From Lutibacter oceani (GTDB lineage Bacteria; Bacteroidota; Bacteroidia; Flavobacteriales; Flavobacteriaceae), in contig NZ_QTTQ01000010.1 of NCBI RefSeq assembly GCF_003384935.1, positions 62,001 to 126,000 on the forward strand: a stretch of 64,000 nucleotides of DNA, written 5' to 3'. The position numbers and the translations under genes are program-made. Shown here piece by piece: positions 1-9,269 of the stretch. The notes beneath the pieces were generated by a model, which was given only the letters and a program-made list of their open reading frames with translations, was not told the DNA's origin and did not search any database. The number at the start of each line of letters is the position of its first letter. The first letter of the stretch is position 1.

Positions 1-31
1 TGGACATTTATAAAATAATTTAATTTAGACT

Positions 32-1054
32 ATGCAAATAAATTTAATTAGTGATACAGTTACAAAGCCTACAAAAGGCATGTTAAAAGCAATGATGAAT
101 GCTGAAGTTGGAGATGATGTATTTAAATCTGACCCAACAGTTAACAAATTACAGCATAAAATTGCGGAAATGTTTGGTGTGGAAGACGCACTGTTTTTTC
201 CGTCTGGAACAATGGCTAATCAAACAGGTATCAAAATTCACACACATCCAGGGGATAAAATGTTTTGTGATAAATGGGCCCATGTGTATAATTTTGAAGG
301 TGGTGGAGCTGCATTTAACTCAGGTGTTACTTCACATTTAATAGATGGAGAAAGGGGAACATTTACTGCAACTCAATTACAGGAAGCAGTTTCAGGTGGA
401 AGATCAGATATTCATGTACCATATTCCAGGCTAGTAGCTGTTGAAAATACAACAAATAAGGGAGGAGGAGCTTGTTGGGATTATGAAGAATTATTAAAAA
501 TCAGGAAAATTTGTTCAACTAATAACTTAGCATTGCATTTGGATGGCGCACGCTTATTTAATGCATTGGTAGCCAAAAAAGAAAGTCCGGAACAATACGG
601 TAAAATATTTGACACTATTTCAATTTGCTTATCAAAAGGTTTAGGAGCACCTGTAGGTTCATTATTATTAGGTTCAAAAAGCCATATTGAACAAGCATTA
701 AGAGTGCGAAAACTTTTTGGCGGTGCCATGCGTCAAGCAGGTTATTTAGCTGCAGCAGGTATTTACGCGTTAGATCATCATGTTGAACGATTAGCTATTG
801 ACCATACTAGGGCAAAAATAATTGGTGCTACCCTTCAAAATTGTCCATTAATTAAAAGTGTAGAGCCAATAGAAACTAATATTATTATTTTTAATGTAAT
901 TGATAGTATAAACGAACAAGATTTTATTAGTCGTTTAAACGATGCAAGTATTTTATTAATTTCAATGGGGCAAGGAAAATTACGTATGGTTACACATTTA
1001 GATTTCACAGAAGAAATGTTAGAATCTGTTGTACATACTTTAGAACATATATAA
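32..1054 (+). CDS. ltaE: Low-specificity L-threonine aldolase
   Basis: PLP-dependent enzyme that cleaves L-threonine and allo-threonine to glycine and acetaldehyde in the cytosol. The 340 residues match the family length. Visible landmarks are SDTVTKPT near the N-terminus, the PLP-binding HLDGAR motif (Asp171) and the Schiff-base lysine in SKGLGAPVGS (Lys202). The ATG lies 31 bases into the window, so the promoter is not covered. The next gene starts 12 bases after the stop, so the two could be co-transcribed, but no functional link is evident. Beta-eliminating lyases share the fold, but the SKGLGAP and DGAR context is typical of threonine aldolase. Confidence 0.93.
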   Translation: MQINLISDTVTKPTKGMLKAMMNAEVGDDVFKSDPTVNKLQHKIAEMFGVEDALFFPSGTMANQTGIKIHTHPGDKMFCDKWAHVYNFEGGGAAFNSGVTSHLIDGERGTFTATQLQEAVSGGRSDIHVPYSRLVAVENTTNKGGGACWDYEELLKIRKICSTNNLALHLDGARLFNALVAKKESPEQYGKIFDTISICLSKGLGAPVGSLLLGSKSHIEQALRVRKLFGGAMRQAGYLAAAGIYALDHHVERLAIDHTRAKIIGATLQNCPLIKSVEPIETNIIIFNVIDSINEQDFISRLNDASILLISMGQGKLRMVTHLDFTEEMLESVVHTLEHI

Positions 1055-1065
1055 ACTAAATACAG

Positions 1066-2424
1066 ATGAATTTTTTTAAAACAAGTATTTCCGTAATTTT
1101 TATAATTATAAGTTACACTTCTTTTTCACAATCGAACATTGACAAAACACTATCTGAAATTTCAACAGCTACTTCTGCTGAACGTATAAAAGCAGATATT
1201 AAAAAGTTGGTAGATTTTGGAACACGTCATACTTTATCGGATACAGTATCAACAACACAAGGTATTGGAGCAGCCAGAAGATGGATTAAAACTGCTTTTG
1301 AAGAAGTTTCGAAAGATTGTAACAATTGTTTGGAAGTCAGTTTTTTAGGAGATTTGGTAAAAGCTGATGGAAGACGCATTATAACGGATACCAAAGTTGT
1401 TAATGTTTTGGCAATTCAACGAGGTACAAAATATCCAAATAATTATGTAATAATGTCTGGAGATATAGATTCGAGAGTTTCTGATCCGAATGATTTCACT
1501 TCAGTATCACCCGGAGCGAACGATAATGCAACTGGAATGGCAGGTGCTCTTGAAGCTTCAAGAGTTTTAAGTAAATATAAATTTCCGGTTTCAATAATTT
1601 ATGTTGGACTTTCTGGTGAGGAACAAGGCTTGTTTGGAGGTAAAATTTTGGCAAATCACGCAAAAGAAAATAACTGGAATATTATTGGAGTGTTAAACAA
1701 TGATATGATAGGTAATATAGAAGGGATAGATGGAGTGATTGATAATAGTACTTTTAGGGTTTTTTCTGAAGCCATTTCAATGGAAACTACAGATAAAGAA
1801 AGAGCAAGTATGCGTTATTATGGAGGTGAAGTAGATGGTCCATCTCGACAATTAGCCAGAAGGGTTGATAAAATTACAGATGATTATATGACAAATTTAG
1901 ATGCTATTATGATTTATAGATTAGATAGGTTTGGAAGAGGAGGACATCATAGACCATTTAATGATGCAGGTTTTGCCAGTGTTAGAATTATGGAAACGCA
2001 CGAAAATTATAATCGTCAACATCAAGATATAAGAGAAGAAAATGGAATTAAATATGGTGATGTTTTAGAAGGTGTTAATTTTGAATATGCGGCTAAATTA
2101 ACAGCTGTAAATTGCTTAACATTAGCTTCTATTGCTGCTGCGCCTTTGGCTCCTGAAAATGTTATGATTGCAGGGGCTGTAAAACCATCAACTCGCTTAA
2201 AATGGGATGCTGTAAATGATGAGAATATTATTGGATATAAAATTTATTGGAGAGATACTACCTCGCCACAATGGCAATACAGTAGATTTGTTGGTAATAT
2301 AAATGATTATACACTTGAAAACATTGTAATAGATAATTACTTTTTTGGAGTTGCAAGTGTTGGTGAAAATGGAGCAGAAAGTCTAATCCAATTTCCAAGA
2401 AAATTAATTCCAAATGGTATGTAA
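1066..2424 (+). CDS. Secreted M28-family zinc aminopeptidase with C-terminal Fn3-like domain
   Basis: An N-terminal signal peptide (about residues 1-21, ending TSFSQ) predicts export. The M28 core follows: PGANDNATGMAG carries a zinc-bridging Asp, LSGEEQG the catalytic Glu pair, NNDMIGN another ligand and GRGGHH a late His. The first ligand motif, usually GHxDS in this family, reads MSGDIDSR here, so Asp stands where His is expected. About 90 C-terminal residues after PLAPENV look like a fibronectin type III module. The likely role is aminopeptidase digestion of external peptides; the substrate is unknown. Confidence 0.85.
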   Translation: MNFFKTSISVIFIIISYTSFSQSNIDKTLSEISTATSAERIKADIKKLVDFGTRHTLSDTVSTTQGIGAARRWIKTAFEEVSKDCNNCLEVSFLGDLVKADGRRIITDTKVVNVLAIQRGTKYPNNYVIMSGDIDSRVSDPNDFTSVSPGANDNATGMAGALEASRVLSKYKFPVSIIYVGLSGEEQGLFGGKILANHAKENNWNIIGVLNNDMIGNIEGIDGVIDNSTFRVFSEAISMETTDKERASMRYYGGEVDGPSRQLARRVDKITDDYMTNLDAIMIYRLDRFGRGGHHRPFNDAGFASVRIMETHENYNRQHQDIREENGIKYGDVLEGVNFEYAAKLTAVNCLTLASIAAAPLAPENVMIAGAVKPSTRLKWDAVNDENIIGYKIYWRDTTSPQWQYSRFVGNINDYTLENIVIDNYFFGVASVGENGAESLIQFPRKLIPNGM

Positions 2425-2468
2425 TTTAAGGAAGTGTTTTTCGACTTATTTAAGAAATAACAAATTAA

Positions 2469-3095
2469 ATGAAGAAATTTACACTTATTATATTTGCTTT
2501 TACCTTAATTAATAGCTTTGGACAAGCTGCAATAACTAAAAATAATGATATGGCATATACTACTTTTGAAACTGCAACTTTTGCAAATGGTTGTTTTTGG
2601 TGTACTGAAGCCGTATTTCAATTATTAAATGGAGTAGAAAGTGTTACATCAGGTTATACAGGAGGTACTTTAAAAAATCCTACCTACAGAGAAATAACTA
2701 CAGGAAGAACAGGACATGCAGAAGCCATTCAAATAAAATTTGATGCTTCAAAAATTAGTTTTCAGGAAATATTAGAAGTATTTTTTAGTACGCATGACCC
2801 TACAACCTTAAACAGACAAGGCTATGATGTTGGTACACAGTACAGGTCTGCAATTTTTTACCATAATTTAGAACAAAAAGAAATTGCTGAAAATTTAATT
2901 TCAGCTCTTACAAATGCAAATATTTTTAATAAACCTATAGTTACGGAAGTTACTGAGTTTGATGTTTTTTATAAAGCTGAAGAATATCATCAAAATTATT
3001 ATAATAACAATAAAACTCAAGGGTATTGTATGGCTGTAATAAATCCAAAATTGGAGAAATTTATTAAAAAATACAAAACTAAATTAAAACAATAA
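2469..3095 (+). CDS. msrA: Peptide-methionine (S)-S-oxide reductase, exported form
   Basis: Reduces methionine-S-sulfoxide in proteins and free methionine. The signature GCFWC lies at residues 41-45 with Cys42 as the expected nucleophile, followed by GYTGG and later HDPTTLNRQG and EEYHQNYY, all typical MsrA blocks. The first 20 or so residues (MKKFTLIIFAF onward, ending SFGQA) are a signal peptide, so this copy should work in the periplasm or envelope. Length 208 residues is normal for MsrA plus a leader. No MsrB domain is fused or adjacent. Confidence 0.92.
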   Translation: MKKFTLIIFAFTLINSFGQAAITKNNDMAYTTFETATFANGCFWCTEAVFQLLNGVESVTSGYTGGTLKNPTYREITTGRTGHAEAIQIKFDASKISFQEILEVFFSTHDPTTLNRQGYDVGTQYRSAIFYHNLEQKEIAENLISALTNANIFNKPIVTEVTEFDVFYKAEEYHQNYYNNNKTQGYCMAVINPKLEKFIKKYKTKLKQ

Positions 3096-3147
3096 AAATA
3101 CTCTTACTTGTTAAATTGTTTCAGTTAGGCTTTTTTTGAATTAAAAA

Positions 3148-3939
3148 ATGGATAAAAATATTAGTATTTTAGGTTGTGGCTGGTTAGGCGAACCTTTGGC
3201 AATTAAATTAATTGAACAAGGATGTTGTATTAAAGGATCAACTACTTCATCATTTAAATTAGATGAATTTAAAAAATTAAGAATTACACCTTTTTTAATT
3301 TCTTTAGAAGATTTAAAGGAAACATTATTTGAATTTTTAAGATCAGATATTCTCATTGTGGCTTTGCCTTCAAAAAATATTAATGGGTTTAAGAATTTAA
3401 TTAAATATATTGAACAATCTTCTATAAAAAAAGTACTTTTTATAAGTGCTACTTCAGTCTATAAGTCAAATAATCTTATAGTTACAGAAGAATCGGATTT
3501 ATATAATAATGCAGCTTTAGTAGAAATTGAAAAGCTATTTAAAACAAATAAAAAATTTAAAACTACTGTTATACGTTTTGCAGGATTGTTTGGTTATAAT
3601 AGAAAACCAGGGAATTTTTTTAAAAATGGACGTATAATACCAAATCCTGAAGGTTTTGTAAACATGATTCATCAAGATGATTGTGTAGCTATTTTAACAA
3701 AAATAATAGAAAATAATATTTGGAATGAAGTATTTAATGCTTGTGCAGATTCGCATCCAAAAAGAAGAGATTATTATATAAAGACAAAAGCTGATATTGG
3801 AAAAGATGCTCCAGTTTTTGAAGAAACAGAAAAAAACGTTTTTAAAATTATTTCAAATAAAAAAATAAAATCAGCATTAAATTACAATTTCAAATATGCC
3901 GATTTAATGGCAATAAATTATGGTGATTTAGATATTTAA
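3148..3939 (+). CDS. NAD(P)-binding extended-SDR protein, YeeZ-like
   Basis: A Rossmann nucleotide-binding motif opens the protein (GCGWLGEP, residues 9-16), followed by a pattern like NAD-dependent epimerases: FISATSVYKS, VIRFAGLFG and NMIHQDDCVAI. The classical catalytic YxxxK is not evident, as in the YeeZ group of atypical short-chain dehydrogenase-like proteins, so the reaction cannot be named. The 263 residues fit that group. It stands alone between msrA and a small membrane protein. Annotation as an epimerase would be over-precise. Confidence 0.75.
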   Translation: MDKNISILGCGWLGEPLAIKLIEQGCCIKGSTTSSFKLDEFKKLRITPFLISLEDLKETLFEFLRSDILIVALPSKNINGFKNLIKYIEQSSIKKVLFISATSVYKSNNLIVTEESDLYNNAALVEIEKLFKTNKKFKTTVIRFAGLFGYNRKPGNFFKNGRIIPNPEGFVNMIHQDDCVAILTKIIENNIWNEVFNACADSHPKRRDYYIKTKADIGKDAPVFEETEKNVFKIISNKKIKSALNYNFKYADLMAINYGDLDI

Positions 3940-3985
3940 AATAAATGGCATTTTAATTGCAATATAATTGAAAAAGAATTTATTT

Positions 3986-4261
3986 ATGCAAAAAAAATAT
4001 AAGTTATTATTATTAGGATTGTTATTTGATGGGGTAGGAATGCTCTCTTTTGTGATACCTTTTGTTGGAGAATTTTCCGATGTTATTTGGGCGCCAGCTT
4101 CAGCTTTTTTAATTTATAAAATGTACAAAGGCTCGGAAGGAAAAATAGGTGGATTAGTTGCTTTTGTTGAAGAAGCAGGTTTTTTTGGAACTGACTTTTT
4201 ACCAACATTTACATTAACCTGGGTTTACAAATATTTAATAAAAAAGAATAGGAAAGATTAA
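3986..4261 (+). CDS. Small membrane protein, unknown function
   Basis: About 91 residues from ATG at 3986. An in-frame TTG six codons upstream is possible but less likely. Two hydrophobic stretches are visible (LLLLGLLFDGVGMLSFVIPF and a segment around WAPASAFLIYKMYKG), with a basic C-terminus. It resembles small uncharacterised membrane proteins of Flavobacteriia. The stop overlaps the end of the convergent downstream gene by four bases. No function is proposed. Confidence 0.7.
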   Translation: MQKKYKLLLLGLLFDGVGMLSFVIPFVGEFSDVIWAPASAFLIYKMYKGSEGKIGGLVAFVEEAGFFGTDFLPTFTLTWVYKYLIKKNRKD

Positions 4262-4569
4262 GTTTTCTTAAATAATTTCTCAAGCCCCATTCTTTTAAGC
4301 ATTTTTTTTGTGAAAAAATTCCAAAAGAATTTAAATTGCCCAAAACAAAAACCAACCAAAGGCAAGGTTATTTGATAAATTATAAAAATTAACAGTATTC
4401 TTACTGGCCAGAAAATCCAAGGATTTGTAGTTTCATAATTTAAACTAATAAATTTAGTTAAAGGTTTTGCAATGTAAGCCGCAAAAGATCCGTTAATAGA
4501 AAATACCAATATAATTAATACTACTTGAAAGTTAGAGGTTAATCCCCAGCGTTGTTTTAATTTTTCCAT
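4258..4569 (-). CDS. DUF6787-like small membrane protein
   Basis: This 103-residue protein has two or three hydrophobic helices (VVLIILVFSINGSFAAYI, FWPVRILLIFIIYQI, TLPLVGFCFGQF) and a basic tail. The opening MEKLKQRWGLTSNFQ and the FGQFKFFWNFFTKKMLKR ending match my recollection of the DUF6787 family of Bacteroidota. Function is unknown. Its stop overlaps the convergent upstream membrane gene by four bases. Confidence 0.75.
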   Translation of the reverse strand: MEKLKQRWGLTSNFQVVLIILVFSINGSFAAYIAKPLTKFISLNYETTNPWIFWPVRILLIFIIYQITLPLVGFCFGQFKFFWNFFTKKMLKRMGLEKLFKKT

Positions 4570-4625
4570 TTATAAAAAGTTCAGTGCAAAAATACATTTA
4601 TATTTTATATTCAAAATTATAACAC

Positions 4626-4661
4626 AAAAAAAGGTCAAACTTTTTAATTTGACCTTTTTTT
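4626..4661 (-). terminator. Intrinsic terminator after the DUF937 gene
   Basis: A 14-bp stem (AAAAAAAGGTCAAA and its complement) with an eight-base loop. Read on the minus strand it ends in a T-run and lies 20 bases after the DUF937 stop codon. The symmetry would also allow function on the plus strand. Confidence 0.75.
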
Positions 4662-4681
4662 GTTGTTTTTATAAGAAGAAT

Positions 4682-5323
4682 TTATTTTCCAAATAAACCA
4701 CCTAGTAAACTACCAAGTCCACCTTTCTTTTTTCCACCACTATTTAATAATATTCCAGCAACATCATCAATAATACTTCCATCACCATCAGCATCTAATA
4801 ATCTAGTAACTATACTTTGTTGTTCATTTGAAGCACCGCCAAGCATTCCACTTAGTAAATCTCCAATTCCACTTTGATCAGCAACATTTTTTTGACGAGT
4901 TTCTTTACCTAATGCTCCCATAACTAAAGGGCCAGCTACTTTTAAAATATTCATTGCCGTATCTAAATCTATTCCACTTGATGTACTTACAGCCTTAGCA
5001 ACGTTTTGTTCTTTACCTCCAAAAACGTGACCTAAAATTCCAGCACCATCATCAAGTACATCTTTATCAACTCCACTACCACCAAGTATACTTCCTAAGT
5101 TATCTAAAATTCCACCACTATGTTTTTCATTACTTAATGCATTTAACAGTCCTGAAGCTCCTTCTGGTGTAGAAGCATTATTTTTCATCGCTCCTAAAAT
5201 TAAAGGTAAAGCAGCGTTTAAAGCGCTAGTTGTTTTTCCTTTATCTTGTCCAAATTGTTGGCTTGTTCCACTAATAAGAGTTTTTCCAAGGTCACTATTT
5301 AATAAATCTAAAATTCCTGCCAT
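4682..5323 (-). CDS. DUF937 domain protein
   Basis: A 213-residue Gly/Ser/Asn-rich protein without signal peptide, opening MAGILDLLNSDLGKTLISG and repeating the Gly-Leu-Leu/GAxxxL pattern typical of DUF937 (YidB-like) proteins. DADGDGSIIDDVAGIL in the C-terminal part resembles a single EF-hand-like loop (DADGDGSIIDD), as in other members. The tail is a low-complexity GGLGSLLGGLFGK. Biochemical role is not established in the family. It is divergent from the outer membrane protein gene at 5493. Confidence 0.85.
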   Translation of the reverse strand: MAGILDLLNSDLGKTLISGTSQQFGQDKGKTTSALNAALPLILGAMKNNASTPEGASGLLNALSNEKHSGGILDNLGSILGGSGVDKDVLDDGAGILGHVFGGKEQNVAKAVSTSSGIDLDTAMNILKVAGPLVMGALGKETRQKNVADQSGIGDLLSGMLGGASNEQQSIVTRLLDADGDGSIIDDVAGILLNSGGKKKGGLGSLLGGLFGK

Positions 5324-5492
5324 TTTTTGTATTTGTTTTTAATTTTTTTTAAATGTAATAATTTATTTTAAAATATATGACACGAAATTATTAAACGAGT
5401 CACATTAAAATAAAATATTACTATTTACGTTGTGGTTTTAATGGCATAAAATTTGTAATTTTTATAAAGTATAATTTTAAAATTAATGTAAT

Positions 5493-5981
5493 ATGAAGAA
5501 AATAATTTTAGTGTTAGTGGTATTTATAAGTATTTCAACTACATTGTCAGCTCAGGAAATTTCTAATAACGCAATTGGAATACGATTTGGCGATAATGAT
5601 GGATTTGGAGGAGAAATATCTTACCAAAAGAAAATAGAGGATGGCAGAAGAATAGAAATAGATTTAGGCTATAGAGATCATAAAGATTACGATGCCTTTA
5701 AATTATCTGGAATTTACCAGTGGGTTTGGAATATTGATGAAGGTTTTAACTGGTATGCTGGTTTTGGAGCAGGATTAGGCTCTTGGAGTTATAGTAATGG
5801 AATAAATAGTGATAACGATGATGGTTTATTTATAAATGCAGATGGAAATGTTGGGATAGAATATAATTTTGATGGACCAATTTTAATTTCATTAGATTTT
5901 AGACCAGAAATTGGTATTATAGGAGATTACGGTAAGGATACCGATTTAGATTTAGCACTCTCACTTAGGTATCAATTTTAA
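5493..5981 (+). CDS. Small outer-membrane beta-barrel protein
   Basis: The first 20 residues are a signal peptide (MKKIILVLVVFISIS to TLSAQ). The rest alternates polar and hydrophobic residues with many Gly/Tyr/Trp (FGAGLGSWSY, ALSLRYQF) and ends in Phe, the classic outer-membrane barrel C-terminus. At 162 residues it would form an eight-strand barrel of the OmpX/OmpW size class. Cargo or ligand is unknown. It is transcribed alone and followed by a clear terminator. Confidence 0.8.
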   Translation: MKKIILVLVVFISISTTLSAQEISNNAIGIRFGDNDGFGGEISYQKKIEDGRRIEIDLGYRDHKDYDAFKLSGIYQWVWNIDEGFNWYAGFGAGLGSWSYSNGINSDNDDGLFINADGNVGIEYNFDGPILISLDFRPEIGIIGDYGKDTDLDLALSLRYQF

Positions 5982-6003
5982 AAAATAAATCATGTTTAAA
6001 TTT

Positions 6004-6029
6004 AAAAAGCACTTTTAGTGCTTTTTTTT
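6004..6029 (+). terminator. Intrinsic terminator after the OMP gene
   Basis: A nine-bp stem AAAAAGCAC/GTGCTTTTT with a five-base loop and an eight-base T-run, 23 bases after the stop codon at 5981. Confidence 0.85.
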
Positions 6030-6094
6030 ATGTAGAAAATTCAGGTTAGTTTTCAAGTAATTTTTTATCTTTCGAAGAATTTTAAAATGTTTAA

Positions 6095-7399
6095 ATGAAA
6101 AAATTAGCATTACACTGGCAAATTATTATTGGAATGGTTGTTGGAGTTGGAGTTGGAATTTTAATGACTCAATTTGAAGGTGGTAAAGAAATTGTACAAG
6201 ATTGGATAAAACCATTTGGTAAAATATTTATAAACTCATTAAAATTAATTGCTGTACCGTTAATTTTAGCTTCATTAATTAAGGGAGTTTCCGATTTAAA
6301 AGATATTTCAAAATTATCTAAAATGGGAGGTAGAACAATTGGTTTATATTTAATAACTACTGTTGTTGCAGTTTCAATAGGTTTGTTATTAGTAAATATA
6401 ATAAAGCCAGGAAATTCTATATCAGAAGAAACAAGACAAGAACTTGTTGACAATTATTCAACGGATGCTGAAAAATATAAAGAAGAAGCACATAAACAAA
6501 AGGAAAGCGGGCCACTTCAAGCATTAGTAGATATTGTTCCAGAAAATATTTTTGGAGCTGCAACTGAAAATAAGAATATGTTGCAAGTTATATTTTTTGC
6601 AATATTTTTTGGAATTGGTTTAATTTTAATTTCTGAAAAAAAATCAAAAACAGTAAAGAATTTCTTCGATGGTTTTAATGAAGTAATTTTAAAAATGATT
6701 GATTTAATAATGCTAGCTGCACCTTATGGTGTATTCGCATTATTAGCAGCTTTGGTTGTTGAATCTCCAAGTATAGATTTATTTAAAGCATTAGTTTGGT
6801 ATGCATTTACTGTTATTTTGGGATTGTTATTAATGATTACTTTTTATAATTTAATTGTTTGGTTGGTTACTAAAAAGAATCCTTCAACATTTTTAAAAGG
6901 AATATCACCTGCTCAGTTATTAGCTTTTTCAACAAGCAGTAGTGCGGCAACTTTGCCAGTTACAATGGAAAGAGTTACCGAACATTTAGGAGTTGATGAA
7001 GAGGTTAGTAGTTTTGTTTTGCCAATTGGTGCTACTATTAATATGGATGGTACAAGTTTGTACCAGGCTGTAGCAGCAGTTTTTATTGCACAAGCATTTG
7101 GAATGGATTTGTCGTTGGGTGTACAATTAGGAATTATTGTTACTGCAACCTTGGCAAGTATTGGTTCGGCAGCAGTTCCTGGTGCCGGAATGGTAATGTT
7201 GGTAATTGTGTTAGGACAAGCGGGTATTCCAGAAGCAGGTTTGGCATTAATTTTTGCAATCGACAGACCGTTAGATATGATGCGCACTACAGTTAATGTT
7301 ACTGGAGATGCCTCTGTATCAATGTTGGTTGCAAAATCAATTGGCAAACTTCATAAACCAAAAGTTAAGGAATGGGATGATAACTACCCGAAAAAATAA
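6095..7399 (+). CDS. Dicarboxylate/amino acid:cation symporter (DAACS, GltP-like)
   Basis: A 434-residue inner-membrane carrier importing glutamate, aspartate or C4-dicarboxylates with Na+ or H+. Diagnostic motifs are all present: the serine-rich hairpin SSSAATLP (about residue 282), TM7 NMDGT (about 315), the second hairpin AVPGAG and TM8 MRTTVNVTGD, which holds the residues that bind the substrate amino and carboxylate groups. An insert of charged residues (YSTDAEKYKEEAHKQKE) lies between TM3 and TM4. It is followed after 17 bases by the ATP-grasp gene, suggesting it feeds that pathway, possibly with glutamate. Confidence 0.9.
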   Translation: MKKLALHWQIIIGMVVGVGVGILMTQFEGGKEIVQDWIKPFGKIFINSLKLIAVPLILASLIKGVSDLKDISKLSKMGGRTIGLYLITTVVAVSIGLLLVNIIKPGNSISEETRQELVDNYSTDAEKYKEEAHKQKESGPLQALVDIVPENIFGAATENKNMLQVIFFAIFFGIGLILISEKKSKTVKNFFDGFNEVILKMIDLIMLAAPYGVFALLAALVVESPSIDLFKALVWYAFTVILGLLLMITFYNLIVWLVTKKNPSTFLKGISPAQLLAFSTSSSAATLPVTMERVTEHLGVDEEVSSFVLPIGATINMDGTSLYQAVAAVFIAQAFGMDLSLGVQLGIIVTATLASIGSAAVPGAGMVMLVIVLGQAGIPEAGLALIFAIDRPLDMMRTTVNVTGDASVSMLVAKSIGKLHKPKVKEWDDNYPKK

Positions 7400-7416
7400 T
7401 TATAAAAATTATAAAA

Positions 7417-8451
7417 ATGAATATTTGTTTTTTAATGTACCCTTGGAATGAAATTGATGCTGAAAACGATACAAGTTTAGCTTTAATTCATGAATGTGTT
7501 AAAAGAGGCCATGGAGTTGCAATGTGTACACCTTCAAATTTAACAATTAGAAATAGCGTTACAAGTGCATTTTGTCAGGTTATTAATCGTGTTGAAAATA
7601 AAATTTCAAGTTCATTAAAAACTTTTTATAAGAATACTACTTTAAGATCAGAGATGCTACCTTTGGCTGGTTTTGATGTTATTTTTATGAGGACAAATCC
7701 ACCTTTAGACCCACTTATGTTAAATTTTTTAGATTCAGTAAGTGATGATGTTTTTATTATGAATTCATTAAACGGTATGCGTGAAGCAAATAATAAATTA
7801 TATACAGCCGTATTTGATGATCCTAACAATGAAATTATTCCTGTTACACATGTTTCTAAAAATAAGGATTATATAATTCAAATGATTAAGGAATCTTCAT
7901 CGGATAAAATGATTTTAAAACCCTTAAACGGATATGGAGGTTCTGGTGTTATCTTGATTGAAAAAAACGCAATGATGAGTATTAATTCATTATTAGATTT
8001 TTATATTAACAAAACTGATGGCACAACAGATTATGTAATTTTGCAAGAATACATTGAAGGTGCAGACCAGGGAGATGTTCGTATCTTAATGTTAAATGGA
8101 AAAGCAGTTGGTGCTATGAAACGTGTTCCAGGTGATGGAGATCATAGATCAAATGTAAGTGCAGGTGGTTCAATAGAAAAGCATACTTTAACACCACAAG
8201 AAAAAAAATTATGCAGAAAAATTGGCCCCAAACTGGTAAAGGATGGTTTGTATTTTGTTGGAATTGATGTAATTAATGGAATGTTAGTTGAAGTAAATGT
8301 CATGAGTCCAGGTGGAATTACATATATAAATAAAGTTTATAAAACAAAAGTACAAGAAAAGGTAATAGACTTTATTGAAGATGAAGTTCAAGAAAAATCC
8401 AATGCATTTATTAGAAAAGCACAGTTAAGAAAAAAGGTACAAGATGCTTAA
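7417..8451 (+). CDS. ATP-grasp ligase, glutathione-synthetase-like
   Basis: A 344-residue ATP-grasp enzyme that would join a carboxylate to an amine via an acyl phosphate. Visible are the lysine-bearing MILKPLNGYGGSGV loop for ATP, LQEYIEGADQGDVRI, and the Mg-binding VEVNVMSPGG near the end. The N-terminal half (ICFLMYPWNEIDAENDTSL) resembles prokaryotic GshB. No gamma-glutamylcysteine synthetase lies nearby, so true glutathione synthesis is not supported. It overlaps the downstream hydrolase by eight bases, so they are translationally linked. An amino-acid or peptide ligase acting with the next two gene products is the inference. Confidence 0.82.
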   Translation: MNICFLMYPWNEIDAENDTSLALIHECVKRGHGVAMCTPSNLTIRNSVTSAFCQVINRVENKISSSLKTFYKNTTLRSEMLPLAGFDVIFMRTNPPLDPLMLNFLDSVSDDVFIMNSLNGMREANNKLYTAVFDDPNNEIIPVTHVSKNKDYIIQMIKESSSDKMILKPLNGYGGSGVILIEKNAMMSINSLLDFYINKTDGTTDYVILQEYIEGADQGDVRILMLNGKAVGAMKRVPGDGDHRSNVSAGGSIEKHTLTPQEKKLCRKIGPKLVKDGLYFVGIDVINGMLVEVNVMSPGGITYINKVYKTKVQEKVIDFIEDEVQEKSNAFIRKAQLRKKVQDA

Positions 8452-9262
8452 ACTTTCGGTTAACGAAATAATTGATAAAATTAAATCAGAAGAAGTTTTT
8501 GAAGCTGTTGCTAGCGATTATTCATTTACTTTAAAAATAGATGAATATGTTCCATTTGTATGTGCAGCTATTCATGATGGGCATCAATTTAGAAAAGAAC
8601 TTTGGGATAATTGTTTGCATTCTGAATACGAAAGATGGTTTGAAGAAGATCCTTCAACAAAACAAATGATTCAAAGTCACCCGATTGTTTTAGCTGGTTG
8701 CGATTCACGTTTTGAATATGATTTAAATCGAGATTTAGAAAATGCCGTTTTTGAAACTGCTTGGGGTAAAAAATTATGGAGAAACCCTTTGTCAGGTAAA
8801 ATTAAAGGGGAAAGTTTACAAAAACACTCAAATTTTTATAAAATAGTTGAAGTTCTAATAAATAAAATTGAAACTAAATTTAAAAAATGTATTGTGTATG
8901 ATATGCATTCGTATAACTGGAAACGTTGGGATAGAGAAGTACCTACATTTAATTTAGGAACCTTAAATATTGATAATAAACGTTTTGGAAATATAGTTGA
9001 AGATTGGAGAAAAAGTTTAGAAGAAATTAAGCTTCCATATGGCATAAAATCCACTTCAAAGATTAATGATACTTTTCAAGGGAATGGATATTTTTTAAAA
9101 TTTATTACCTCAAAATTTCAAAACACATTAGTTTTAGCAACAGAAGTTAAAAAAATATACTGCGATGAATTACGCCAAATAATTTATCCAGAAATTGTAG
9201 CAGAAATTGAATTTGCTTTAAAAACGAAACTTGTTGAACACGCAAATAGTTTCATAAAATAG
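8444..9262 (+). CDS. N-formylglutamate amidohydrolase-like protein
   Basis: A 272-residue member of the N-formylglutamate amidohydrolase family, zinc hydrolases related to M14-type carboxypeptidases. Support comes from IHDGHQF (metal-binding His), CDSRFEYDLNR (the DSR..DLNR block of the family) and YDMHSYNW (late His). The start overlaps the ATP-grasp stop by eight bases. No histidine-degradation genes are nearby, so a role in that pathway is unlikely. In this context it may hydrolyse an acyl- or glutamyl-peptide bond made by, or offered to, its operon partner. Confidence 0.82.
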   Translation: MLKLSVNEIIDKIKSEEVFEAVASDYSFTLKIDEYVPFVCAAIHDGHQFRKELWDNCLHSEYERWFEEDPSTKQMIQSHPIVLAGCDSRFEYDLNRDLENAVFETAWGKKLWRNPLSGKIKGESLQKHSNFYKIVEVLINKIETKFKKCIVYDMHSYNWKRWDREVPTFNLGTLNIDNKRFGNIVEDWRKSLEEIKLPYGIKSTSKINDTFQGNGYFLKFITSKFQNTLVLATEVKKIYCDELRQIIYPEIVAEIEFALKTKLVEHANSFIK

Positions 9263-9269
9263 TTACTTA

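Noticed and set aside
7417-8451. True glutathione synthetase
   Set aside because: No gamma-glutamylcysteine synthetase is nearby, and the gene is overlapped with an amidohydrolase-like and a carboxypeptidase gene, which suggests another product.
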